Shown here in pieces: positions 30,802-37,407 of a stretch of DNA of 43,169 nucleotides (position 1 is its first letter; each line of letters begins with the position of its first letter). Below the pieces are notes generated by a model. The model searched no databases. It saw nothing but the letters and a program-made list of their open reading frames with translations, and was not told the DNA's origin. The DNA comes from Chloroflexota bacterium (GTDB taxonomy: Bacteria > Chloroflexota > Anaerolineae > CG2-30-64-16), in NCBI GenBank assembly GCA_026389845.1, contig JAPLHB010000045.1:1-43169 (forward strand). The letters run 5' to 3'. Made by a program: the position numbers and the translations under genes.

Positions 30802-31833
30802 ATGTCTGACGATTTTTCCCGCATCCGTTGGCAATCCCTCATTTTGCAACTGCGCAACCCCTTCCGCCTGTCCTACGGCGTCAGCGAGACGCGGCAGGCG
30901 TTTTGGCTACGTCTGACCGACGACGAGGGTTGGGGCGAGGCGGCCATTCCGCCGTATTACGGCATCAGCAACGAGGTGATGATCGCGTGCTGGGAGGCCG
31001 TCAGCCGTCGCACCGATTCGTTCCCGGATGAGCTGGCCGATATCGAAGCCTGGATCGGCATGGACGGCCCTGCGCCGGCTCGCGCCGCGCTCGATCTGGC
31101 GCTGCACGACCGGATCGCGCGCCGGCGGGGTGTGCCACTCCATCGCCTGCTCGACCTGCCCGCCCCCATCCCCCTGCCCACCTCGTTCACCATCGCCATC
31201 GGCGAGCCGGCGGAAATGGCCCGGCTGGCCGGCGAGGCTGCGCGTTATCCGGTGCTCAAGATCAAGCTCGGCTCGGATGACGACGAGGCGCGGCTGGCGG
31301 CCGTTCGCGTGGCCCGACCCGATGCGCGGCTGCGGGTGGACGCCAACGCCGGCTGGTCGGCCGAGGAGGCGGTGAGGCACGTCCGCGCGCTCGAACGCTA
31401 CGGCCTGGAGATGATCGAGCAGCCGGTGGCCAAGGGCGACATCGCCGGCATGGGCTATGTCCAGGCGCACACCGCGCTCCCGGTGATCGCCGATGAGTCG
31501 CTGCAGACGTCGGCCGACGTGGAGGCGTTGGCAGCCGCGGGCGTGGCCGGCATCAATCTGAAGCTGATGAAGGTTGGCGGGCTGGCGCCCGGTCTGCGCA
31601 TCTTGCGTCGCGCCCGTGCGCTGGGCATGAAGGTGATGCTCGGCTGCATGATCGAGACCTCGCTGGGCGTCACCGCGATGGCGCATCTGGCCGGCCTGGC
31701 CGATTGGCTCGACCTTGACGCGCCACTGCTCATCACCAATGACCCGTTCGACGGCCTCTGGTACGATGATGCGGCAAGAGTGCATGTGCCGGAGCGGGCG
31801 GGGATTGGGGTGGGGCTAAAGGCAGCGGATTGA
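30802..31833 (+). CDS. Dipeptide epimerase (L-Ala-D/L-Glu type), enolase superfamily
   Basis: 343 residues. The enolase-superfamily catalytic set is K153-x-K155 (LKIKLGS), metal ligands D180 (DANAGW), E206 (IEQPV) and D231 (DES), and the opposing lysine in INLKLMKVGG (K254 or K257). Spacing matches the YcjG/YkfB group that epimerises the L-Ala-D-Glu dipeptide from peptidoglycan. I took ATG 30802; upstream frame is non-coding in character, and no strong SD is seen. With the M19 dipeptidase and NlpC/P60 gene downstream it forms a muropeptide-recycling set (inference from B. subtilis ykf genes). Confidence 0.9.
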   Translation: MSDDFSRIRWQSLILQLRNPFRLSYGVSETRQAFWLRLTDDEGWGEAAIPPYYGISNEVMIACWEAVSRRTDSFPDELADIEAWIGMDGPAPARAALDLALHDRIARRRGVPLHRLLDLPAPIPLPTSFTIAIGEPAEMARLAGEAARYPVLKIKLGSDDDEARLAAVRVARPDARLRVDANAGWSAEEAVRHVRALERYGLEMIEQPVAKGDIAGMGYVQAHTALPVIADESLQTSADVEALAAAGVAGINLKLMKVGGLAPGLRILRRARALGMKVMLGCMIETSLGVTAMAHLAGLADWLDLDAPLLITNDPFDGLWYDDAARVHVPERAGIGVGLKAAD

Positions 31834-31850
31834 AGCGGATAAACGGATAG

Positions 31851-31937
31851 GCACAGCACGCACCACGCACCACGCAACACGCAGCACGCAACACGCAGCA
31901 CGCAACACGCAACACGCATCACGCAGCACGCAACACG
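31851..31937. repeat. CACGCAA/CACGCAG heptamer array
   Basis: About eleven degenerate heptamers of (A/G)CACGCA(A/C/G) fill the 114-nt gap between the epimerase and chromate-transporter genes. No complementary arm is present here. Confidence 0.82.
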
Positions 31938-31947
31938 AAAGGTAACC

Positions 31948-32502
31948 ATGATTCTCTGGGACCTTTTCCTCCTCTTCACCCGCGTTGCCCTCTTTTCCTG
32001 GGGGGGCGGGCCGGCGAGCCTGGCGCTGATGCAGCGCGAGTGCACCGCGGCCGGCTACGTCACGACGGCCGAGTTCGCCGATGCAGTAGCGGTGGGCAAC
32101 GCGTTGCCCGGCCCCATCGCGCCGCAGGTGTCGGCTTACGTCGGCTACAAGGTGGCCGGCGTAGCCGGCGCGATTGCTGCGGCGACCGGCACTGTCCTGC
32201 CGACAACCATCCTGATGTTGATCATGGTTGTCTTCTTCTTCGGCATCAAGGACAGCCCGACGGTCAAGGCCATGCTGACTGCGGTTCGCCCGGTGGTGGT
32301 CGGCCTGCTGATCTGGACCGCTTACGACATGGCGATCAACGTCTTCGCGGCCAAGAAGCTGGGTTGGAGCGTCGCGCTGACCCACGGGCTGGACAAAGTG
32401 GCCATCGCCCTGGTCACCTTCGGGTTGCTGACGTTCACTTCCATCAATCCCGTCTTCCTCGTCCTCGGCGCGGCGATTCTGGGGTTTGCTGTGTATCGCT
32501 GA
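31948..32502 (+). CDS. Chromate transporter family protein, single-domain
   Basis: 184 residues, one ChrA domain. Marks are LFTRVALFSWGGGPASLALMQRE, the FADAVAVGNALPGPIAPQ loop (family NxxPGP), VAGAIAAATGTVLPTTILM and KAMLTAVRPVVVGLL, with about six hydrophobic segments. Single-domain ChrA proteins normally work as a pair of opposite topology. No second copy is seen here, so this is an orphan half, a homodimer, or partnered elsewhere. Chromate is the name-giving substrate, but many members have unproven specificity. AAAGG lies upstream of the ATG. Confidence 0.87.
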   Translation: MILWDLFLLFTRVALFSWGGGPASLALMQRECTAAGYVTTAEFADAVAVGNALPGPIAPQVSAYVGYKVAGVAGAIAAATGTVLPTTILMLIMVVFFFGIKDSPTVKAMLTAVRPVVVGLLIWTAYDMAINVFAAKKLGWSVALTHGLDKVAIALVTFGLLTFTSINPVFLVLGAAILGFAVYR

Positions 32503-32503
32503 C

Positions 32504-32556
32504 AGGTGACGGACGACGAAGGACGAAAGACGAAGATCGTCCGTCGTCCGTCACCT
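32504..32556. repeat. Hairpin with perfect 14-bp stem after the chrA-like gene
   Basis: AGGTGACGGACGAC (32504-32517) pairs perfectly with GTCGTCCGTCACCT (32543-32556). The loop contains GACGAAG-type repeats like those at 29521. It begins at the stop codon and may attenuate transcription into the dipeptidase gene. Confidence 0.75.
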
Positions 32557-32583
32557 ATCTGACGCGGGGAGTAGGAGTCCATC

Positions 32584-33651
32584 ATGCACTTCTTCGACGC
32601 ACACTGTGATACCGTCATGCGCACGTTCGACGGTGAGTTCGATTTCGTGGCCGGCCGGGGGCGGGCGCATCTGGATCTGCCGCGGCTGCTGGCTGCTGGC
32701 GGCCGCGTGCAGCTCTTTGCGGTCTTCGCCCCGGCCAGCTATTATCCCGACCGTGACCTCCGCGGTCACGCCGAAGAGGCCATCCGCCGCATCCGCGGAT
32801 GGGCGGACGCGTCCGATGGGCGGATGCGGGTGGCGCTGACCGCAATGGATGTGCGAGCACCCTTGCCCCCCTGCTCCCCTGCTCCCGTTCACGCCCTCAT
32901 CGGCCTCGAAGGCGCCGATCCGCTGGCCGGCCGCGCCGAAAACCTGGAGCAGTTCTACCGCCTCGGCGTGCGCAATGTGATTCCAGCCTGGGACGACAAC
33001 CCCTTTTCAGGCACGGTGTTCGGGTTGGGCAGCGGACTGACGCCTGAAGGCTACAAGCTGATCGAGTTGTGCGAGGCGCTGCGCGTGATGGTGGACGTGT
33101 CGCATCTGTCAGATACGGCCTTCGGGCAGGTGTGTGACATGGCGCGGCGGCCGTTCATCGCCAGCCACTCGAACTGCCGGGCGCTCTGTCCCAGCCAGCG
33201 CAATCTGACCGACGAGCAAATCCGCGCGCTGGCCGACCGCGGCGGGGTCATGGGTGTCAATCTCTCACCCGATTTCCTGGCCCCGGACTATCACGCGGCC
33301 TGGGGCGCGGTGATGGCTCAGGTCGGCGCGTCGTACCAGGGGGTTGATGCGGCCACGCGCCAGAAGATTCGCGAGGCGGCCGGGCCGCGGTGGGCCGCGA
33401 TCCCGCTGCCGGGCATCGAGTGGATTGCCCGCCACGTGCAACACGCGATCGCAGTCGGCGGCGAGGAGTGCATCGGCCTGGGCGGCGACCTGGACGGCAT
33501 CTCTTTCCTGCCTGCCGGCGTCACCGGCGTCGAGAGCTACCCACGTATCGCCGAGTCGCTGCTGGCTGCCGGACTGACCGCGGCGCAGGTGGAAAAGGTG
33601 TGTTGGGGGAATATGGCGCGGGTGTTTGGGGATGTGCTGGAAGCTGGGTGA
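32584..33651 (+). CDS. Membrane dipeptidase (peptidase family M19)
   Basis: 355 residues, renal-dipeptidase fold with a binuclear zinc site. Ligands: H7 and D9 (DAHCDT), bridging E109 (GLEGAD), H174 (VSHLSD), H195 (ASHSNCR), and D302 (GGDLDG) as catalytic partner. It hydrolyses L-X-D/L-dipeptides. No signal peptide, so cytoplasmic here. GGAG lies upstream of the ATG. A short C-rich repeat (32866-32887) is inserted in frame before the E109 strand and encodes PLPPCSPAP. The stop overlaps the following gene's GTG as GTGA. It fits downstream of the dipeptide epimerase in muropeptide use. Confidence 0.93.
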   Translation: MHFFDAHCDTVMRTFDGEFDFVAGRGRAHLDLPRLLAAGGRVQLFAVFAPASYYPDRDLRGHAEEAIRRIRGWADASDGRMRVALTAMDVRAPLPPCSPAPVHALIGLEGADPLAGRAENLEQFYRLGVRNVIPAWDDNPFSGTVFGLGSGLTPEGYKLIELCEALRVMVDVSHLSDTAFGQVCDMARRPFIASHSNCRALCPSQRNLTDEQIRALADRGGVMGVNLSPDFLAPDYHAAWGAVMAQVGASYQGVDAATRQKIREAAGPRWAAIPLPGIEWIARHVQHAIAVGGEECIGLGGDLDGISFLPAGVTGVESYPRIAESLLAAGLTAAQVEKVCWGNMARVFGDVLEAG

Positions 33652-33982
33652 GCGACCAGGGAACTCAGAGGAACTTAGGGGAACTTGGGGGGACATCCCT
33701 CTATCTGCAACCGTCATTTCTGGCCGAGATGGTGGGCCATTTGCTCAACGGTTGGCCGGTGGATCTGCTGCAACAGCAGGATCGCTGGGCTTTTGTCAGT
33801 GTGCCGGGGCAGGCCAAAGGTGCGGCGGGGTACCTGGGCTGGGCGTACCGGCCTTATCTGACCGATGCGTTGACGCCTGCGCCGACCCACATCGTCTGTG
33901 CGCCTGTGAGCCTGCTGCGCGCCGCACCGGGGGATGCCGCGCCGTTGCTGACGCGCGTCTTGGGCGGGACGGCGGTGGCGAT

Positions 33983-34055
33983 AGACAAGGAAACAAGGAG
34001 ACAAGGAGACAAGGGGGACGGATTGCGGGATGTCACCCTGTCACCCTGTCACCCT
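33983..34055. repeat. Octamer tracts ACAAGGAG and GTCACCCT at the frame break
   Basis: Three to four units of ACAAGGAG/ACAAGGAA (33984-34015) and three of GTCACCCT (34031-34055) are arranged as arms of roughly complementary sense. The family is that of inserts 1 and 5 in the flippase fusion. Because 8 is not a multiple of 3, each unit gained or lost changes the frame. Confidence 0.8.
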
Positions 34056-34506
34056 GGTAGGCGGGCTATCCGGGTGGGTTCCTGCCGTCCATCTGCGACC
34101 GCTGGACGCCCTGCCCCGCGATGCGGCGGTGCAGCGCTCCCAGATCTGCGCCGACGCATCGCGTTTCATCGGCGTGCCCTACTTGTGGGGCGGCGGCGCG
34201 GCGTTCGGGATTGACTGCTCCGGCTTCGCACAGATGTTGCACCGGCTGATCGGCGTGACGATCCCGCGCGACGCGGACATGCAGTTCGACGCCGGAAAGC
34301 CGGTCGGAACACCCTACCAGCCCGGCGACCTGCTCTTTTTCAGCGAGGGCGATCGGCGCAAGATCACCCATGTGGGTGTGAGCCTGGGTGGCTGGCGGAT
34401 GATCCACTCCTCTCGCTCCCGCAACGGCGTCTACGAGGACGACGTGCAGGCGGTGACGCATCTGCGGGAAGGGTTTGCCGGGGCGAGGACGTTCCTGTAC
34501 GAGTAA
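34030..34506 (+). CDS. NlpC/P60 catalytic domain ORF (3' part of the broken gene)
   Basis: 158 codons, open from ATG 34030, which is inside the repeat and has no SD. The domain has the C40 peptidase triad: Cys in GIDCSGFAQ, His in KITHVGVSL and a third polar residue in MIHSSRSRNGV. The fold-typical GDLLFFSEG also is present. If translated alone it would lack the SH3 domains. Full-length production would need a frameshift or a repeat change. Confidence 0.75.
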   Translation: MSPCHPVTLVGGLSGWVPAVHLRPLDALPRDAAVQRSQICADASRFIGVPYLWGGGAAFGIDCSGFAQMLHRLIGVTIPRDADMQFDAGKPVGTPYQPGDLLFFSEGDRRKITHVGVSLGGWRMIHSSRSRNGVYEDDVQAVTHLREGFAGARTFLYE

Positions 34507-34508
34507 GC

Positions 34509-34604
34509 AAATCAGCAAATCAGCAAATCAGCAAATCAGCAAATCAGCAAATCAGCAAATCAGCAAATCAGCAAATCAGCAAATCAGCAAATCAGCAAAT
34601 CAGC
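34509..34604. repeat. Twelve perfect tandem copies of AAATCAGC
   Basis: 96 nt of uninterrupted 8-nt units follow the NlpC/P60 stop and end 7 nt before the next ATG (34612). Perfect identity points to recent slippage growth. No complementary arm occurs. Confidence 0.95.
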
Positions 34605-34611
34605 AATCGGC

Positions 34612-34890
34612 ATGGCCAGCCCTGTTGGCCCGCGCGTGGTGATCGGCGGCCGAGAACGCGATTATTTTGCCGGCTGCTCCTACCTGGGGTTGCAGAACCC
34701 CCCGGAATTGATCCAGGCGGCGGTCGAGGCGTTACAGCAGTATGGCCTGGGCACGGCGACCTCACGCGGCGGCTATGGCGAGCACCCCCTCTACCTGGCG
34801 CTGGAGGATACGGCGGCGCGGTACTTCGAGACGGATGGCGCGGTCTACTACTCTCCGCATACCTGGGCAACACGATCCTGCTGCAAGGAG
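34612..34890 (+). pseudogene. Remnant of an alpha-oxoamine synthase (BioF/Kbl-like PLP enzyme)
   Basis: The N-terminal ~80 residues of the AONS/glycine C-acetyltransferase family: GGRERDYFAGCSYLGLQNPPELIQ, then YGLGTATSRGGYGEHPLYLALED. After VYYS the reading shifts; in the +2 frame it continues as SAYLGNTILLQGG, the expected next family segment, so one base is missing near 34856. Soon afterwards (about 34890) homology ends where an opposite-strand gene begins. The PLP lysine and most of the enzyme are absent. It is a dead fragment. Confidence 0.72.
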
Positions 34891-34894
34891 GCTA

Positions 34895-35236
34895 TTATAG
34901 TCCCGCCAGGAACTCCTCCATTGCTTGCGCGGGGAAATGCTTCCAGCCGGTCCGGTCGCTCAGGTTGTAGACCCAGAACTCGCTGCAATCGGTCCGGAAG
35001 TCCATCACGGCCACGGCCGTCAGCTTGCCGTTCCGCAGTCGCCACTCGATGAAGTCCACATCGGTCATCCAGAACCAGCGGGGCAGGGTGCGATGCCAGT
35101 CGGAGTAGGGCTGGCTGCGCCATTCGGTGTCGCTGCGCTGGTGGGCCTTAGCGCCGGTTGGGGTGAGTTGTTTATCCATGCGGTATTCTTCGATCTTGCT
35201 AGCGAATGCGGGCCGCCTTGTCACTCCCTCGCTCAT
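34895..35236 (-). CDS. Hypothetical protein, possibly PD-(D/E)XK-like
   Basis: 113 residues from ATG 35236, chosen because the promoter at 35245-35273 would start transcription about 2 nt before it; ATG 35179 is an alternative. The segment FWMTDVDFIEWRLRNGKLTAVAVMDFR resembles the D...(D/E)xK core seen in nuclease-like small proteins (usually D-x-D-x-x-E...IExK), but the last lysine is Arg here, so activity is uncertain. The C-terminus reads WVYNLSDRTGWKHFP. Family not firmly recognised. It abuts the broken PLP-enzyme remnant, which it may have displaced. Confidence 0.6.
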   Translation of the reverse strand: MSEGVTRRPAFASKIEEYRMDKQLTPTGAKAHQRSDTEWRSQPYSDWHRTLPRWFWMTDVDFIEWRLRNGKLTAVAVMDFRTDCSEFWVYNLSDRTGWKHFPAQAMEEFLAGL

Positions 35237-35244
35237 CAACTGCG

Positions 35245-35273
35245 AGTATACCACAGGCAGTGAGCGCTGCCAA
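35245..35273 (-). promoter_or_regulatory. Sigma-70 promoter giving a leaderless transcript
   Basis: On the minus strand TTGGCA (35273-35268), a 17-nt spacer and TATACT (35250-35245). The predicted start (~35238) is 2 nt from the ATG at 35236. Confidence 0.65.
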
Positions 35274-35335
35274 TCCGTTTTTCAAGCATCTTCATGCAGC
35301 GCCCTCAGTAGTTTCCAAATGTGGATTTGGCACAA

Positions 35336-35569
35336 ATGTCATTCTGAGCAGGTTGGTCCCTAAACTCCCCCAACGGCGAGCGTCCAGCGAAGAATCCGTT
35401 CGCTGCGCTCAGAGCCTGTCCTGAACACAGTGAAGGAACAAGTTCTCCTTGCCGCAACGAGACTCCTTCGACTGCGCTCAGGACAGGCTCTTCGCTGGAT
35501 TTTCGCTGCACGAACTTCACGGCGCTAACCCGCTCAGAGCTTGCCCTGAGTGCAGCGAAGGGGTGACAT
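35336..35569. repeat. 234-bp TGTCATTCTGAGC-family element
   Basis: Starts with ATGTCATTCTGAGCAGGTT and ends with GGGTGACAT. It contains several CTTCGACTGCGCTCAGGACAGG-like and GCAGCGAAGG pieces in both orientations, so it is a nested palindrome. Related to 26798-26959. It takes up most of the gap between the 34895 gene and the TetR promoter. Confidence 0.82.
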
Positions 35570-35616
35570 CCAGCGGGTAATCACTTTTGGAATTGCGGCA
35601 ACGCCCTCTCCCAAGT

Positions 35617-35663
35617 TGACACGGATAGTCGGATGTGTGATAATAATACCGACCGGTCGGTAT
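35617..35663 (+). promoter_or_regulatory. TetR promoter with an 18-bp perfect operator
   Basis: TTGACA (35617-35622) and an 18-nt spacer precede TAATAA (35641-35646). ATACCGACCGGTCGGTAT (35646-35663) is a perfect palindrome of the form often bound by TetR-family repressors. It sits on the transcription start, 20 nt before the regulator's ATG, so autorepression is expected. Confidence 0.78.
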
Positions 35664-35682
35664 GTTTTTTTGGAGAGACAAA

Positions 35683-36285
35683 ATGAACCAACAAGCGCGC
35701 GGGCAAGAGACCCGCGCCCATATCCTCGATGCCGCGACGCGGCGCTTTGCGGCCGCCGGCTACGATGCGACCGGCGTCGCCGAAATCTGCGCCGAGGCTG
35801 GGGTAAGTAAAGGCGCTTTCTACCACCATTTCCCCACCAAGCAAGCCGTCTTCCTGGAGTTGACGGCGCGGTGGCTGGGCGGGCTGGATGCGCAGATCGG
35901 CGCGACGCGCGGGACCGCATCGAACATCCCAGACGGTCTGTTGGAGATGACGGCCATGCTCGGCCAGGTCTTCGAGGTCGCACAGGGACAGGTGCCGCTC
36001 TTCCTTGAGTTCTTGCGGGTGGCGACGCGCGAGCCTGATGTCTGGCAGGCGACCATCGCGCCCTTCCGCCGGTATCGCGAGCTGTTCGCCGGCTTCATCA
36101 CGGCAGGGGTCGCCGAGGGCACGCTGCGACCCGTCCCGCCCGACACCGCGGCCCAGGTGCTGGTCTCGCTGGCGGTCGGCGTGGTGGCGCAGGGCGTGCT
36201 CGACCCCCAGGGCGCCGACTGGGGTCAGGTGGCGCGCGAGGGGATGGGGATGTTGTTGGATGGACTTAAGGAGAACGACCGATGA
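35683..36285 (+). CDS. TetR/AcrR-family transcriptional regulator
   Basis: 200 residues. The N-terminal HTH is standard: TRAHILDAATRRFAAAGYDATGVAEICAEAGVSKGAFYHHFPTKQAVF (residues ~10-55). The C-terminal ligand domain is helical, with FLEFLRVATREPDVW and GTLRPVPPDTAAQVL. ATG 35683 has GGAGAGA upstream; the longer frame begins inside the operator. It should repress itself and the next gene, which it overlaps by ATGA. Ligand unknown; presumably a lipid or small hydrophobic compound related to the neighbour enzyme. Confidence 0.92.
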   Translation: MNQQARGQETRAHILDAATRRFAAAGYDATGVAEICAEAGVSKGAFYHHFPTKQAVFLELTARWLGGLDAQIGATRGTASNIPDGLLEMTAMLGQVFEVAQGQVPLFLEFLRVATREPDVWQATIAPFRRYRELFAGFITAGVAEGTLRPVPPDTAAQVLVSLAVGVVAQGVLDPQGADWGQVAREGMGMLLDGLKENDR

Positions 36286-37358
36286 AGGTCTTGCTAACTG
36301 GCGCTTTTGGTAACGTAGGCACGAGCGCCCTGGCCGAATTGCTGCGCCAGGGACATACGGTGCGCTGTTTCGACTTGAAGACTCCGGCCAACGAGCGGGC
36401 CGCGGCCAGACTCGGGGACCGGATCGAAGTCGCCTGGGGCGATCTGCGCCGACCGGACGACGTGGCCGCGGCCGTGGCCGGCGTGGAGGTCGTGGCGCAC
36501 GTCGCGTTCATCATCCCCAAGATGTCGGCGACCGGCGTCGAATCGGAGGCGCGGCCCGAGTGGGCGCGCGCGATCAACGTCGGAGGCACGCGTAACCTGA
36601 TCGCGGCGATGCAGGCGCAGCCGATCCCGCCCAAGCTGATCTTCACCTCCTCGTTGCACGTTTACGGCCTCACGCAGGATCAACCCCCGCCCCGGACGGC
36701 CGCAGACACGCCTCAGCCGGTCGAGCACTACGCCCATCACAAGGTCGAGTGTGAGGCGTTGATCCGGGCCTCGGGGTTGACCTGGTGCATCTTCCGGCTG
36801 GCCGCGACCTTGCCGATCGCGATCAAGCTCGATCCGGGCATGTTCGACGTGCCGTTGGCAAACCGCATGGAGTTCGTCCACACGCGCGACGTGGGGCTGG
36901 CGCTCGCCAATGCGGTAAGCAGCGAGACGATATGGGGCAAGGTGCTGCTGATCGGCGGGGGACGGGACTGCCAGTTCATCTACCGCGACATGGTGGGGCG
37001 CATCCTGGATGCGATGGGCGTGGGGCGGTTGCCTGAGCGGGCGTTCAACACCGTGCCGTTCGCGACCGACTGGTTGGAGACGAGCGAGGGCCAGCGGCTG
37101 TTGGATTATCAGCGGCTTGGCCTCGACGATTATCTGCACGACATGACGCGGCTGCTGGGCTTCCGACGGCATTTGATCCAGGCTTTCCGGCCGGCGGTGC
37201 GGCGCATTTTGCTGGCGCGGTCGGCGTATTATCGCCTGGATCGTGGCTTCGTGCCGCGCTGGCTGCGCTTCGTGCCGTGGGTCGAGCCGGCGTTGGGCTG
37301 GCTCATTGACCTGTTCGGGCCGCTGCTGTTGCGGCGGCAGGCACGGGCGGCGGGGTAA
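36282..37358 (+). CDS. NAD(P)-dependent epimerase/dehydratase (extended SDR)
   Basis: 358 residues. The Rossmann fingerprint is TGAFGNVG (G7, G10, G13), acidic D in CFDLKTP, and the active-site Ser in FTSSLHVYG with Y150-x3-K154 (YAHHKVE). The C-terminal part (GRDCQFIYRDMVGRIL, then FGPLLLRRQ) is longer than in GalE-type enzymes and ends in a hydrophobic, basic tail, as in some membrane-associated SDRs. Substrate unknown. It is translationally coupled to TetR and so probably the regulated function. Confidence 0.88.
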   Translation: MKVLLTGAFGNVGTSALAELLRQGHTVRCFDLKTPANERAAARLGDRIEVAWGDLRRPDDVAAAVAGVEVVAHVAFIIPKMSATGVESEARPEWARAINVGGTRNLIAAMQAQPIPPKLIFTSSLHVYGLTQDQPPPRTAADTPQPVEHYAHHKVECEALIRASGLTWCIFRLAATLPIAIKLDPGMFDVPLANRMEFVHTRDVGLALANAVSSETIWGKVLLIGGGRDCQFIYRDMVGRILDAMGVGRLPERAFNTVPFATDWLETSEGQRLLDYQRLGLDDYLHDMTRLLGFRRHLIQAFRPAVRRILLARSAYYRLDRGFVPRWLRFVPWVEPALGWLIDLFGPLLLRRQARAAG

Positions 37359-37371
37359 ATAGCGCTCTTTT

Positions 37372-37400
37372 TTGACGCACTTCCTCCCCTGCGGTATACT
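37372..37400 (+). promoter_or_regulatory. Strong sigma-70 promoter, leaderless
   Basis: TTGACG (37372-37377), a 17-nt spacer and TATACT (37395-37400). The predicted start (~37407) falls on or next to the ATG at 37408; no SD precedes it. Confidence 0.78.
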
Positions 37401-37407
37401 GTCGCCC

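Larger units (their letters stand above)
33648..34506 (+). pseudogene. SH3-NlpC/P60 endopeptidase, frame-broken at an octamer repeat
   Basis: The gene starts at GTG 33648, overlapping the dipeptidase stop, with GGAACT-type repeats as its first ~14 codons. In that frame residues from SLYLQPSFLAEMVG to GTAVAID form bacterial SH3-like domains (QQQDRWAFVSVPG, GYLGWAYRPYL). The C-terminal NlpC/P60 domain continues in the +1 frame. The switch lies within 33983-34055, where 8-nt repeats occur; one more 8-nt unit would restore the frame. Together the two parts look like YkfC, the gamma-D-glutamyl endopeptidase that works with the epimerase. Alternatives are a recent null mutation, a phase-variable gene or a sequence error. 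Confidence 0.78.

Noticed and set aside
33626..34060. A third open frame across the SH3 region
   Set aside because: Its translation is Gly/Ala/Arg-rich with no SH3 or peptidase pattern, while the frame starting at 33648 reads through recognisable SH3-like segments.
34509..34604. CRISPR-like array (twelve equal units)
   Set aside because: Units are 8 nt with no spacers between them; it is a simple tandem repeat, and no cas gene is in the window.
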